DNA of 64,000 nucleotides from Mesorhizobium sp. LHD-90 (lineage in GTDB: Bacteria; Pseudomonadota; Alphaproteobacteria; Rhizobiales; Rhizobiaceae), in contig NZ_JAVFVV010000006.1 of the NCBI RefSeq assembly GCF_030929505.1, forward strand, positions 124,001 through 188,000. Direction: 5' to 3'. Position 1 is the first letter of the stretch. Each line of letters starts with the position of its first letter. A program made the translations under genes and the position numbers. Below the pieces are notes generated by a model. It searched no databases. It was not told the DNA's origin and was given only the letters and a program-made list of their open reading frames with translations. Of this stretch, positions 27,936-37,207 are shown one piece after another.

Positions 27936-27943
27936 GAGCCCGG

Positions 27944-29458
27944 ATGCTGGCAAACTCCCAGGGTCGGCTGCAAGACCGCAGCCCGATCTCGATCATCGAT
28001 ATCGGTTCGAACTCGATTCGCCTCGTCGTCTACGAGGGGATCGCCCGGTCTCCCACCGTCCTGTTCAACGAAAAGATGCTGGCGGGGCTCGGCCGCGGCA
28101 TCGTCTCGACTGGAAAGCTCGACCCGGAGGGCGTCACCCGCGCCGTGGAAGAGTTCGGGCGGTTCCGCGCACTCTCCGACCAGGCGGGAGCCAAAGAGCT
28201 TTATGTGATCGCCACGGCGGCGGCGCGCGAGGCGGTGAACGGGCCGGACTTCATCCAGCGGGCTGAACAGATCCTGCGTACCGACATCCGAGTGCTGTCG
28301 GGGCGCGAGGAGGCTTATTATTCGGCGCTGGGCGTGATCTCCGGCTTTCATCCGGCCGACGGCATCGCCGGCGACCTCGGCGGCGGCAGCCTGGAGCTGG
28401 TCGACGTCAGGGGCGAGGCGATCGGCGACGGCATCACGCTGCCGCTGGGCGGCCTGCGCCTGCAGGACATGGCCAAGAATTCGCTGACGGCGGCCGCCAA
28501 GATCGCGCGCGACGAACTGGCGCGGGCAAAGCTGCTCAAGGGCGGGGAGGGGCGCGTGTTCTACGCGGTCGGCGGCACCTGGCGAAACCTTGCCCGCCTG
28601 CACATGAACGCCACCAACTATCCGTTGGCGGTGATGCATCACTACGAGCTCGGCATCGACAGCGCGCTGCCCTTCCTGCGCCAGGTGGCGCGCGGCGAGA
28701 CCGACAAGGTCAAGGGCATCGACGGCATCTCCAAGAGCCGCCGGGCGCTGCTGCCCTACGGCGCGGCGGTGCTGCTCGAGATCATCGCGGCGATGAAGCC
28801 GTCGAAGGTGGTGGTGTCGGCGCTCGGCGTGCGCGAGGGTTTTCTGTACTCGCTCCTGTCGCCGCGCGAACAGCAGGCCGACCCGCTGATCTCGGCGTCC
28901 GAGGAACTGGCGCTGCTGCGCGCCCGCTCGGTGGCGCATGCGCGCGAACTGGCGGACTGGACGGGTTACTCCTTCAGCGTGTTCGGCATCGACGAGACCG
29001 ACGAGGAAATGCGCTACCGCCGCGCCGCCTGCCTTTTGGCCGACATCGGCTGGCGCGCGCATCCGGAGTACCGCGGCACACAGTCGCTCAACATCATCGC
29101 CCATGCCTCCTTCATCGGTGTCGACCATCCGGGACGCGCCTTCCTGGCGCTGACCAATTTTTTCCGCCACGAGGGCGTGTTCAACGATACGGGCGCGGCC
29201 TTCATCGCGACGCTGGCGACCCCGCGCTATCTGGAACGCGCCCGCCTGCTCGGCGCCATGATGCGCGTGGTCTATCTGCTGTCGGCGTCGATGCCCGGCG
29301 TCATCCCGAAGCTGAAATGGGAGCGGCGGCCGAACGACGCGCTGGCGCTGGTTGTGCCGAAGGAATTCGCCGCCTTGGCCGGCGAGCGGCCGGCGGGGCG
29401 GCTGGCGCAGCTTGCGCGGGTCTCCGGCCGCAAGCTGGAGATGGCGATCGCGGAGTAG
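27944..29458 (+). CDS. ppx: exopolyphosphatase (Ppx/GppA family)
   Basis: Hydrolyses terminal phosphates from polyphosphate and possibly pppGpp. 504 residues in two parts: an ASKHA ATPase-fold core with IIDIGSNSIRLVVYEG near residue 18, RVLSGREEAYYSALGV and GDLGGGSLELVDV, and a C-terminal HD-like helical region. The product is longer than the minimal Ppx core, as usual in rhizobia. Operon with ppk. Confidence 0.93.
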   Translation: MLANSQGRLQDRSPISIIDIGSNSIRLVVYEGIARSPTVLFNEKMLAGLGRGIVSTGKLDPEGVTRAVEEFGRFRALSDQAGAKELYVIATAAAREAVNGPDFIQRAEQILRTDIRVLSGREEAYYSALGVISGFHPADGIAGDLGGGSLELVDVRGEAIGDGITLPLGGLRLQDMAKNSLTAAAKIARDELARAKLLKGGEGRVFYAVGGTWRNLARLHMNATNYPLAVMHHYELGIDSALPFLRQVARGETDKVKGIDGISKSRRALLPYGAAVLLEIIAAMKPSKVVVSALGVREGFLYSLLSPREQQADPLISASEELALLRARSVAHARELADWTGYSFSVFGIDETDEEMRYRRAACLLADIGWRAHPEYRGTQSLNIIAHASFIGVDHPGRAFLALTNFFRHEGVFNDTGAAFIATLATPRYLERARLLGAMMRVVYLLSASMPGVIPKLKWERRPNDALALVVPKEFAALAGERPAGRLAQLARVSGRKLEMAIAE

Positions 29459-29467
29459 CGCCGAACC

Positions 29468-29492
29468 AACCCTCCCTTCAAGGGGGAGGGTT
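29468..29492. terminator. bidirectional hairpin between ppx and doxX
   Basis: AACCCTCCC pairs with GGGAGGGTT. It lies 10 bases after the ppx stop and also encodes the last residues and stop of the convergent DoxX gene. Confidence 0.65.
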
Positions 29493-29888
29493 GACGGCAC
29501 CATCGATCGAAAAGCGGCCCGGCCCGGCGATCGCCAGCGCGACGAACCCGCCCGCCAATCCGATGTCCTTCAGCAGCGCCTGCATGTGCATGAAAGCGAT
29601 AACCGGATCGTCGCCGCCCTGGCCGACATGGCCGGTCACGCCGGCGGCGAGGCAGAACAGCGCGAGCAGGACGGCGGCGATGCGGGTCTGGAAACCGGCG
29701 ACGATGCAAAGGCCGGCAAGCAGCTCGAACAGGCCGCTCCCCCACGCCACCGCCGTCGGCATGGGAAAGCCGAGGCCGGCGAAATAACCTGCCGTGCCTG
29801 AGACGTCGGAAAGTTTCATGATGCCGTTGGGGATAAACACCACGGCGAGCAGGAAGCGGGCGATGATGGCGGCGGCGTCGACGGGCAT
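29478..29888 (-). CDS. DoxX family membrane protein
   Basis: A 136-residue membrane protein with four hydrophobic segments and the family opening IIARFLLAVVFIPNGIMKL, followed by GFPMPTAVAWGSGLFELLAGLCI. DoxX proteins are linked to redox and thiol stress, but the precise role is unknown. The start at 29888 is chosen for alignment with the family; a longer frame upstream adds unrelated residues. Confidence 0.87.
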   Translation of the reverse strand: MPVDAAAIIARFLLAVVFIPNGIMKLSDVSGTAGYFAGLGFPMPTAVAWGSGLFELLAGLCIVAGFQTRIAAVLLALFCLAAGVTGHVGQGGDDPVIAFMHMQALLKDIGLAGGFVALAIAGPGRFSIDGAVNPPP

Positions 29889-30017
29889 GGCGGAACTCCG
29901 GCAGCGTCCCGGCAGTGTGCTGCAGAATCCGGCGGACCGCCACCGTCGATCCGCCAACGCAGAAACAATGTGACACCACCCCGCAAATAGATCAGCATCG
30001 GAAGGGAACGGGAGGAA

Positions 30018-31715
30018 ATGATGACCGGTGTCCCAACGAGCTATGCATCGGGTGTCGCCGAGGTGCCGCTGCTTGGCCATACGATCGGTGAAGCGCTTGA
30101 ACGCGCCGCCAATAGATGGGGCGCCAGACCGGCGCTGATTGCGCGCGCACAGGATGTCCGCTGGACCTGGCGGGACCTGCGCGATCGCGCCGACGCCTTC
30201 GCGGCCGGCCTTACCGCGCTGGGCCTTCGCCGGGGCGACCGCATCGGCATCTGGTCGCTGAACCGCGCCGAATGGGCGCTGACGCAGTTCGCCGCGGCGC
30301 GCGCCGGACTGATCCTGGTGACGATCAACCCAGCCTATCGGCTGTCCGAGCTGGAGTTCGCGCTCAACAAGGTCGGCTGCGTCGCGCTGGTGACGGCGAC
30401 GGCGTTCAAGAGCAGCGACTACATTGGCATGATCACCGCGTTGGCCCCCGAGCTCTCCGGCGCGACGCCGGGACGGCTCTCAGCCGCGCGGTTGCCGCAC
30501 TTGCGCATCGTCATCCAGATTGGCGGACCGCAGGCGCCGGGGACGATTGCGTTCCAGGACGTTGCCCAGCGCGGCGGCGCAGCGGAGCGTGAGGCGTTGC
30601 GGGCGCTCGCGGGCGAACTGCAGTTCGACGACGCGATCAACATCCAGTTCACCAGCGGCACCACGGGCTCGCCGAAGGGGGTGACGCTCACCCACCATAA
30701 CATCCTCAACAACGGCTATTTCGTCGGCCGCGCGATCGGCCTGTCCGAGAAGGACCGCATCTGCATTCCTGTGCCGCTCTATCACTGCTTCGGCATGGTG
30801 ATGGGCAATCTCGCGGCCGTCACCCATGGCGCCGCTATGGTCTATCCCGGAGAAGGTTTCGACCCGCTCGCGACGCTGGAAACCATCGAAGCCGAGAAAT
30901 GCACGGCGCTTTACGGCGTGCCGACCATGTTCATCGCCGAACTCGACCATCCGCAATTCGAGCGCTTCGACCTCGGTTCGCTGCGCACCGGCATCATGGC
31001 GGGCGCACCCTGTCCGATCGAGGTCATGAAACGCGTCGTCGGACGCATGAACATGCGCGAGGTCACCATAGCCTATGGCATGACTGAGACCAGTCCGGTG
31101 AGTTTTCAGAGCGCTGTCGACGATCCTCTCGAACGTCGCGTTTCGACGGTCGGCCGCATTCAGCCGCATCTCGAGGTGAAGATCGTGGATGCCAGCGGCC
31201 GCATCGTTCCGCGGGGGGAACCTGGCGAACTTTGCACGCGCGGCTATTCGGTGATGCTCGGCTATTGGGATGACGAGGCGAAGACCGACGAAGTTGTCGA
31301 TGCTCGCGGCTGGATGTCCACCGGCGATCTCGCGACCATCGATGCCGAAGGTTATTGCAATATTGTCGGGCGCATCAAGGACATGATTATCAGGGGCGGG
31401 GAGAATGTCTACCCGCGAGAGATCGAAGAATACCTGTTCCGGCATCCGAAGATCCAGGATGTACAGGTCTTCGGTGTCGCCGACCTCAAGTACGGCGAGG
31501 AACCATGCGCCTGGGTTCGGCTGCACAAAGGCGAGACGATGACCGAGGAGGAGCTGCGCGCGTTCTGCCATGGTCAGATTGCGCACTATAAGGTGCCGCG
31601 TTATGTCGAATTCGTCGAGGAGTTCCCGATGACCGTCACCGGCAAGGTGCAGAAGTTCATCATGCGCCAGCAGGTGGAAGAGCGGCTTGGGCTCAAGCGC
31701 GCCGAAACCGCCTAG
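30018..31715 (+). CDS. acyl-CoA synthetase (AMP-forming)
   Basis: Activates a carboxylic acid as an acyl-adenylate and then its CoA thioester. 565 residues with the adenylation motifs in order: the P-loop [18 protein letters not shown] (about 214-231), [36 protein letters not shown] and the catalytic Lys in TVTGKVQKF near the C-terminus. Close to the medium/long-chain fatty acyl-CoA synthetase group; the substrate is not determined. Two ATG codons in a row at 30018 and 30021. Convergent with the amine dehydrogenase cluster. Confidence 0.9.
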   Translation: MMTGVPTSYASGVAEVPLLGHTIGEALERAANRWGARPALIARAQDVRWTWRDLRDRADAFAAGLTALGLRRGDRIGIWSLNRAEWALTQFAAARAGLILVTINPAYRLSELEFALNKVGCVALVTATAFKSSDYIGMITALAPELSGATPGRLSAARLPHLRIVIQIGGPQAPGTIAFQDVAQRGGAAEREALRALAGELQFDDAINIQFTSGTTGSPKGVTLTHHNILNNGYFVGRAIGLSEKDRICIPVPLYHCFGMVMGNLAAVTHGAAMVYPGEGFDPLATLETIEAEKCTALYGVPTMFIAELDHPQFERFDLGSLRTGIMAGAPCPIEVMKRVVGRMNMREVTIAYGMTETSPVSFQSAVDDPLERRVSTVGRIQPHLEVKIVDASGRIVPRGEPGELCTRGYSVMLGYWDDEAKTDEVVDARGWMSTGDLATIDAEGYCNIVGRIKDMIIRGGENVYPREIEEYLFRHPKIQDVQVFGVADLKYGEEPCAWVRLHKGETMTEEELRAFCHGQIAHYKVPRYVEFVEEFPMTVTGKVQKFIMRQQVEERLGLKRAETA

Positions 31716-31751
31716 ATGGAGTCTTTCAGACCAGACTGAACCCGACACGCT

Positions 31752-32192
31752 CTAATAGCGCGGCAATTCCAGTCCTTGCAGCCGCAGACGATCGGTGACC
31801 TTGCGGCGGGCGGCGAAGAAGTCCGCCGGCTTGCTTGCGCGGGATGCCGCGATCTCTTCGACTGTATAGGGTCTGAACGGTTCGATGAGAGAGTTTTTGG
31901 CAAGCGCGGGAACCAGCCAGTTCATCAGGGTTGTGACATCGGCGTCGCTCAGCCCGGAATTCATGATGCCGGGCGCCTGGGGGAGAAAGATGCGGGCCTC
32001 CGGCGACGTCATGTAGTATCCCACGGCGCCGGCCAGCGGCGGGATGCGGCCAAGGCTGGACGCCGTGCCTTGCATGCCATGACAGCCCGAGCAATGCAGC
32101 ATATAGAGCATCCGGCCGTCTTCGGCGACCGCCGGCCCGGTCCGGCAGAGACCTGCGAGCAGCCCGAAGGTTATCACGGCCGCCAGCCGCAT
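31752..32192 (-). CDS. monohaem cytochrome c of the amine dehydrogenase cluster
   Basis: A 146-residue periplasmic cytochrome c with a signal peptide (VITFGLLAGLCRTGPAVA) and one haem site CSGCH near residue 34. Met residues further on (YYMTSPEARIF, PGIMNSGLSDADV) are candidates for the axial ligand. It is the last gene of the cluster, 4 bases after another cytochrome gene, and is a probable electron acceptor for the TTQ enzyme or its partner. Confidence 0.85.
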   Translation of the reverse strand: MRLAAVITFGLLAGLCRTGPAVAEDGRMLYMLHCSGCHGMQGTASSLGRIPPLAGAVGYYMTSPEARIFLPQAPGIMNSGLSDADVTTLMNWLVPALAKNSLIEPFRPYTVEEIAASRASKPADFFAARRKVTDRLRLQGLELPRY

Positions 32193-32196
32193 CGGT

Positions 32197-32640
32197 CTAC
32201 GGCACCAGCCTGGCGCGCATGGCGAGCAGCGTCTTGTGATCGGTCTTGGTCGCGCGCAACGTGGCGACATCGGCGGCGGTGAGCGGCTTGAAATCGGCAG
32301 GCGCGGCGTTCAATGCCGCGAGCACGTAGTTGGCCAGCGTCGCGATATCCTCGTCGCTGCGCTGCTTTTGCGGCGGCATGACGCTCCGGTAGGTTCGGCC
32401 GGCCGCCGTCAGTTTGCCGGAAAGGCCGTTCAGCACCACGGCCGGCACATAGTCGCGGCTGTCGGGTTTGCCCGCTTTCGCCCATTCGGCCATCGCCAGC
32501 GGCGGCGCCAGGCCCGGAACCCCGACCCCCGCCTTGCCGTGGCAGGCGCCGCAATGCTTTGCGAACAGCACCGCGTCGTCTGCCGCCCCCGACGTCGCCG
32601 CCAGCGCCGCAAACGCGGCGGCCAGCGCGAGTCTAGCCAT
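32197..32640 (-). CDS. monohaem cytochrome c of the amine dehydrogenase cluster
   Basis: A 147-residue periplasmic cytochrome c with a signal peptide (ARLALAAAFAALAATSGAA) and one haem motif CGACH. SVMPPQKQRSDEDIATLANYV carries the likely Met ligand and the family C-terminal helix. Starts inside the last codons of the small-subunit gene (8-base overlap), indicating translational coupling. It may take electrons from the TTQ dehydrogenase in place of a blue copper protein; no amicyanin or azurin gene is present here. Confidence 0.87.
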   Translation of the reverse strand: MARLALAAAFAALAATSGAADDAVLFAKHCGACHGKAGVGVPGLAPPLAMAEWAKAGKPDSRDYVPAVVLNGLSGKLTAAGRTYRSVMPPQKQRSDEDIATLANYVLAALNAAPADFKPLTAADVATLRATKTDHKTLLAMRARLVP

Positions 32641-33172
32641 TGCTGCTGCCCAGGCCGACGACCGCGGCCACGGTGCAGTGATAGGTGCCGGGCGTGTTGG
32701 CCATGCACCAGTTGATGTCGTTGTGGACGGCCATGCGGTAGCCGGGACGTTCGCGCAAATTGAAGTTGCAGAGGCATTTGCCGCAGGATGCGACGCCGCA
32801 GCAATCATTGTAGCTGATCAGATATTCCTTGCTGTCGGCCGGATTCTGGCAGGTGCCGACCCACGTCACCGAGGACACTTGCGCGTTGGACGGGCACAAA
32901 TTGACGGTGCCACCACAGCAAGTGCACAGGAAACCATCAAGCGCGCAATAGCGCCAGTATTCGCATTCCTGGTCGGTCTTCTCCTCAGCCGCGCGGGCGG
33001 TGCCGCCGCCGGCGCGATCGAAGGGCAGCATCGGCATGATCGCGCCGCCTACCGCTGCCTTGCCGACAAACGACAGGAAACTACGCCGACCGAGCCGATG
33101 CGCCATCTGGCGCGACCCCTTCTCGGCGGCCCGGTCGATGGCGCCGAAAAGTTTGTCGATCAATCCCGACAT
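32633..33172 (-). CDS. mauA: TTQ amine dehydrogenase, small (catalytic) subunit
   Basis: Catalytic subunit carrying the tryptophan tryptophylquinone cofactor; deaminates primary amines in the periplasm. The 179-residue precursor has a long Tat-type leader with RRSFLSF (29-35). The mature part is Cys-rich as in MADH/AADH beta subunits (CEYWRYCALDGFLCTCCGG). The two cofactor tryptophans are W104 (TWVGTC) and W155 (NDINWC), and the catalytic Asp is D123 (SYNDCCG). All disulfide cysteines appear present. Methylamine versus aromatic amine specificity cannot be settled from sequence alone. Confidence 0.93.
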   Translation of the reverse strand: MSGLIDKLFGAIDRAAEKGSRQMAHRLGRRSFLSFVGKAAVGGAIMPMLPFDRAGGGTARAAEEKTDQECEYWRYCALDGFLCTCCGGTVNLCPSNAQVSSVTWVGTCQNPADSKEYLISYNDCCGVASCGKCLCNFNLRERPGYRMAVHNDINWCMANTPGTYHCTVAAVVGLGSSNG

Positions 33173-33185
33173 CTCGCTATCTCCC

Positions 33186-33791
33186 CTAATTCAAGGCGCG
33201 TTCGCCCGTTCGCGCTTCGATCCAGCCCTGGATCGAGGCGTGGCCGAGATCCTGCGCGTTGAGAAGGCTTTCCAGTTGTTCGCGTGAATTCACCAATCCT
33301 TTGCCGCGCAGGACGCCTTCGCGGTCCAGCAGCACCGCGAAGGGCAGCCGGTTGATGCGATATGCCATGCCCAGGTCGCGCGACAGCACATAAGGGAACT
33401 CGCCCAGGCCGGCGGCGCGGCGGAACGCGCCATGCTCCAGCGCATCGCCGTCGCTGGCGATGACGATCGACAGATTTTCGGCTTCCGCCTGCTTGAGTGA
33501 TTTCAACACCGGCAGCAGCTTCTTGCACACCGGACAGGTGGTCGACAGGAAGAAGACCAGCGTGTTCTTGGGCGAGGGGGGGCCGAGGACAAGCGGCTTG
33601 CCCTCCAGCGTCAGGAGATCGAAACGCGGCGAGTGTTCGCCGATCTTCGGGCCGGCGTCCGTCATCAGCGCGCCCATCGGCGCGACGCGTTCGAACAGGA
33701 TGCCGACCTGGCGGGCCAGGGCAAACACCACCACCAGCAAGACAATGACGATTGCCCACAGCACGATCACGGCGACGACCAGCGGTTCCAT
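33186..33791 (-). CDS. mauD: MauD-like thiol-disulfide maturation protein
   Basis: A 201-residue membrane-anchored thioredoxin-like protein needed for disulfide formation in the small subunit. An N-terminal membrane helix (VVAVIVLWAIVIVLLVVVFAL) is followed by a redoxin fold with STTCPVCKK as the CxxC active site and the cis-Pro in INRLPFAVLL. Its start overlaps the mauE stop by one base, and mauA follows 13 bases later. Confidence 0.92.
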   Translation of the reverse strand: MEPLVVAVIVLWAIVIVLLVVVFALARQVGILFERVAPMGALMTDAGPKIGEHSPRFDLLTLEGKPLVLGPPSPKNTLVFFLSTTCPVCKKLLPVLKSLKQAEAENLSIVIASDGDALEHGAFRRAAGLGEFPYVLSRDLGMAYRINRLPFAVLLDREGVLRGKGLVNSREQLESLLNAQDLGHASIQGWIEARTGERALN

Positions 33792-34357
33792 CAATGATGC
33801 CCCTCGTGATGATGCTGCTCGAACGCGCGGTTCGACGCGCGCAGCCACGACCAGTTGTCGATCAGTTTCTCGACGCCCGCGAACAACAGCAGGAAGGACA
33901 GGATGCCGGCTGCCGCGCTTGCCCAAGCCGCCGCCGTCATCGGCACCGGCAAGGGCGCAGCCATCGCCACGAGGCACAGCGTCGCCAGCGCGGCATTGCG
34001 CAACACCAGGAACCAGGACAGGCCTTGCCCCGCGCCGCCGCAGCCACAGTCGATATGGTCATTGCCGCGCGCCAGATTGAGCGCGATGACGCTGGCATAC
34101 AGCACCAGCAGAACGAGGCCGATTGCGGCCGCATACGGACGTGTCGTCGGCACGATCAGCCCCAGCACGACGGCGCATTCCAGGACGATCAGGCCGAACG
34201 CCGCCGGCTGCACGGCGGCCCGCGGCAGCACGCGATAGCCGTTCATGGTGTGCGCAAACATCGCGGGATCCACCGCTTTGTGCAGCGCCGCGCGGGCAAA
34301 CACGCAAACCAGAGCGCCCGCCGCCACGACAATCAGGATCGGATGCAGAGCGACCAT
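33791..34357 (-). CDS. mauE: MauE-like membrane protein
   Basis: A 188-residue membrane protein with about five hydrophobic segments and a Cys pair in HIDCGCGGAGQGLSWFLVLRN, the usual MauE signature, and a His-rich C-terminal tail (QHHHEGHH). Works with MauD in forming the small-subunit disulfides. Start ATG 34357 lies 8 bases from a 267-bp transposable element that separates it from the large-subunit gene. Confidence 0.9.
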   Translation of the reverse strand: MVALHPILIVVAAGALVCVFARAALHKAVDPAMFAHTMNGYRVLPRAAVQPAAFGLIVLECAVVLGLIVPTTRPYAAAIGLVLLVLYASVIALNLARGNDHIDCGCGGAGQGLSWFLVLRNAALATLCLVAMAAPLPVPMTAAAWASAAAGILSFLLLFAGVEKLIDNWSWLRASNRAFEQHHHEGHH

Positions 34358-34362
34358 GGCGG

Positions 34363-34635
34363 CTAGGCCCTGTGGACAGTTAGGGATTGGGCGTGGCGCG
34401 AGCCGGATTTCGTGTTCGGCGAGGCGAAAAGACCGCCGTGGTGCCGACCACCACAAGGGCTTTTCAACGAAGCCGGGCGCGAAATCCGCCGCGCCCCGAA
34501 GGGGTATGGCCAAAATCGCCCGGTTCGGCGTCGCGAGCTCTCGACGGAGGTCAACTCCGCCTTCGGGCTCGCTCCTGGAACCGGACGATTTTTGCTCATA
34601 CCACGCTCCAATCCATAACTGTCCGCAGGGCCTAG
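34363..34635. mobile_element. 267-bp miniature inverted-repeat element at CTAG (copy 2)
   Basis: Outer inverted repeats 34366-34396 and 34601-34632 match except for 2 substitutions and a 1-base gap; the end reads GGCCCTGYGGACAGTTA. The 267-base core is bordered by TA inside CTAG on both sides. The centre CCCGAAGGG lies at offset 130-138, exactly as in the element near metC. The right TA is part of the mauB TAG stop. There is no transposase. Confidence 0.87.
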
Positions 34636-35804
34636 CGCACCTCGATCTGATCCGGGGTCGCGCCTCCCGGCGCGGTCGCTGACGGCTCCAGCACGAAATC
34701 CTTGCCCGCGGCCGGCACATCGTAGCGCACGACCTCCGCCTTTAGGCCGTCCGTGGCGAACAGCGCCGGGCTGTCGCCTTGGCTGACCGTCAGTGCGATG
34801 CCCGGCACGGATTTCGAACGGCCGACGACCTTCTTTTCCTTCAGGTCGACCGCCCAGATCTCCTCGGCGGGATTTTTGTGGCTGCCCTCGGTGCCGTTGG
34901 AATGCATCAGCATGTAGGCGACGCCGTTCTTGTCGTGCACGGCGAGCGGCTGGTAGCCGCCGGGGCGCCAGTCGCCGTCGACGCCTTTCGACACTTCGAT
35001 CTTGTCGATCAGCGTGGCGGTCTCGCCATCCACGTTGATGATGTAGATGTTGCCGGCATAGGAGGGCAGCACCCAGTGCTCGCCCCAGCGATAGCCGCTG
35101 GTGAAGATCGCATCCTTGTCTGGATCGAATATCGCTTCGGAGGCCTTCATTTCGCCTGTGCCGTCGGCCTTCACGTCGATGGTGCCGAGCGTGCCGTCGC
35201 CGCACAGGGTGGCGATGCGGGTCGCCGTCTTGCTCGCCGGGAAGATGCCGTAGCAACCCGGATTGGGGATGTCGCCGATCTGCTTCTTGGCGGCCATGTC
35301 CACGACGGTGACGGATGTGGCCGGCGTCGCGTTCTGTACGTAGAGATATTTGAAATCGGCCGAGGGCTGCAGCAGCGCGCGATAATTCAGCGCCTGCGCA
35401 CGGTTGTTGGAGATCGGAATCTCCTCCTTGAACGTCAGGTCCTCGCCCGAATAGATCTCGACGAAGTCGAACCTTTCGCCGCGCGTGGTGCGCGTCTGGT
35501 GCGACGTCGCGACATAGATGTCCTTGGTGCCGTTCGGTACGTTTATCATGCCGAGAAACGACGTGCCGATGATGCCGAGCGGCTTGAGCGTCTTGGCGTC
35601 GAGCACATAGGTACGGCCATCCACCACGTGGTTGAGGGCGAGATCGACCGAGAACAGCATCTCCGTGTCCGGCGGAATCTTGACGTTGCCGAACTCCTCA
35701 GGCTGGAGTTCGCCTTGCGCCTGCTGGGCATGCGCCGGCGCGATCGCCGCGCTTGCCAGCAGGACGGCAGCGATGAGACCCAAACGCATCGTGGTCCTCC
35801 CCAT
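34632..35804 (-). CDS. mauB: TTQ amine dehydrogenase, large subunit
   Basis: Beta-propeller heavy chain that binds and positions the TTQ subunit. 390 residues from ATG 35804, with a signal peptide (LGLIAAVLLASAAIAPAHA). The chain shows the repeated blade pattern of amine dehydrogenase heavy chains: YVLDAKTLKPLGII, YVATSHQTRTTRGERFDFVEI, GCYGIFPASKTATRIATLCGDG and YQPLAVHDKNGVAYMLMH. A second start at 35789 also has a good ribosome site (GGGGAGGA). It could be MauB or AauB. Its TAG stop belongs to the end of the inserted element. Confidence 0.91.
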   Translation of the reverse strand: MGRTTMRLGLIAAVLLASAAIAPAHAQQAQGELQPEEFGNVKIPPDTEMLFSVDLALNHVVDGRTYVLDAKTLKPLGIIGTSFLGMINVPNGTKDIYVATSHQTRTTRGERFDFVEIYSGEDLTFKEEIPISNNRAQALNYRALLQPSADFKYLYVQNATPATSVTVVDMAAKKQIGDIPNPGCYGIFPASKTATRIATLCGDGTLGTIDVKADGTGEMKASEAIFDPDKDAIFTSGYRWGEHWVLPSYAGNIYIINVDGETATLIDKIEVSKGVDGDWRPGGYQPLAVHDKNGVAYMLMHSNGTEGSHKNPAEEIWAVDLKEKKVVGRSKSVPGIALTVSQGDSPALFATDGLKAEVVRYDVPAAGKDFVLEPSATAPGGATPDQIEVR

Positions 35805-36048
35805 TTGTCGTCCTCCGCGCCACTGCCGGCCGGGCCAAGCCATGACGACGGGCGCCAGGCCTGGTCGGCCTGTTGCCCGCGGCGTCGTAGCGGGACGCCA
35901 TCGCGACGATGGGTCGCCCCGACACCGCCCAACTTCCACTGTCCCGGGGGCAGTGATTGGCCACGGCAATAACTGTACACCCGCCGAAACGACCGCGCTT
36001 GACAGAACACGCCATAGTGAAGGGCGTCGAAACTGGCTGCGCCGGTTC
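35805..36048. other. intergenic region upstream of the amine dehydrogenase operon
   Basis: 244 bases between the AraC-type gene and the large subunit gene, both on the minus strand. It should hold the operon promoter and the regulator's binding site. I see no clear operator repeat. Confidence 0.45.
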
Positions 36049-37062
36049 TCAAGCGCCCCGCGCGCTGGCGCGATAGTCACCCGGCGTTTCGCCGGCATGC
36101 ACCTTGAAGCTGCGTGAGAAGGCGCTCGCCTCGCTGTAGCCTAGCTGCAACGCGATGGCGGTCAGCGGAATGGCGGTCGAGGCCAGCATGCATTTGGCGA
36201 TCTGCACCCGTACCGTGTTGCGGATATCGACGAAATTGAAGCCGCTTTCGGCCAATCGCCGCTGAAAGGTGCGCAGCGAAACGCCGAAATCCGCCGCCGC
36301 GTGATCGATGTCGGTGTCGAGCCCGCGCGCCAGGGCGGCGCTCATCCAAGCCTGGATGGCGGTCGACAGGTCGAGTTCCCGCCGCATCGCCGACTGCGCA
36401 TCCTGCAATTCCTGCTCGGCGCGCGCATTGGCGACGGGATCGGCCCCATCCACCCGGTGTTCGAGATAGGCGACGGGAAAGTAGATGGCGTTGCGCGCGC
36501 GACGCGGCTGCACGGAACAGCGGAAATGCGCACGGTAGGTATCCAGGTCGTCCGAGCAATCATGCTCGAAATCGATATGGTCGATGCTCCGTCCGGCCCC
36601 CAGAATGGTCGTGACCATCCTGTGCACCACCGCCATCGTGAAGTCGGCGTCCTGATTGCGCGAACGCACCGTGGGATCGGAGATCGAATAGCACAGTCGC
36701 GCGAGATCGCCCGACACGTCGAGCCGGGTCTCCGTCTTGCTTTGCAAGCTGGAGAAGTAGCCCGTGAACTTGGCCAGCGCCCAGCCGAGCGTCGGCGCAG
36801 TGAAAGCGACGGTGGCGATCGAACCGAGGCTTCGCAGTTCGTAGGCCCGCCCGAGCTTCAGGCCGAATGTCGTGTCGCCGCGCTCGCGGGCCGCCGCCTC
36901 GAGGATGCCGGTGAAGATGGCCAGTGGCGTGTCGTGGCCGGCGAGAGACGCGCGCGTCAATCCCAGCCGGGCCAGGATGCTGTCCGGCTCCTGCCCCTTG
37001 CTCGCGATCGCATCCAGCAGCAAGGTCGTTGCCTGTGGGGCAATGGTTCCGCTCGCATGCAT
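36049..37062 (-). CDS. AraC-family transcriptional regulator
   Basis: 337 residues. The N-terminal two thirds are of the arabinose-binding-like type found in OruR/ArgR-type AraC proteins (PLAIFTGILEAAARERGD..FGLKLG). The C-terminal 100 residues hold two HTH units: AAADFGVSLRTFQRRLAESG and IALQLGYSEASAFSRSFKVHAGETPGDYR, the AraC signature. Located directly upstream of the amine dehydrogenase operon, so probably its activator. Confidence 0.92.
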   Translation of the reverse strand: MHASGTIAPQATTLLLDAIASKGQEPDSILARLGLTRASLAGHDTPLAIFTGILEAAARERGDTTFGLKLGRAYELRSLGSIATVAFTAPTLGWALAKFTGYFSSLQSKTETRLDVSGDLARLCYSISDPTVRSRNQDADFTMAVVHRMVTTILGAGRSIDHIDFEHDCSDDLDTYRAHFRCSVQPRRARNAIYFPVAYLEHRVDGADPVANARAEQELQDAQSAMRRELDLSTAIQAWMSAALARGLDTDIDHAAADFGVSLRTFQRRLAESGFNFVDIRNTVRVQIAKCMLASTAIPLTAIALQLGYSEASAFSRSFKVHAGETPGDYRASARGA

Positions 37063-37207
37063 CCTGCGCCTCTCCAGGTTCAGCTCGGATGGGTTGCCTT
37101 CAAATTTTCGTGTTCCAATCGCCCCACGTCAACTGGCTTGAAGTCGACATTGTAGCGGCGGCGGTGCGGCAAGGGGGGCGGTGCGGCAAGGCTGGCGGTG
37201 ACAGACG

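Noticed and set aside
34387-34618. Short plus-strand frames inside the 267-bp element
   Set aside because: They have no ribosome sites, cover only the element and do not match any transposase; the element is non-coding.
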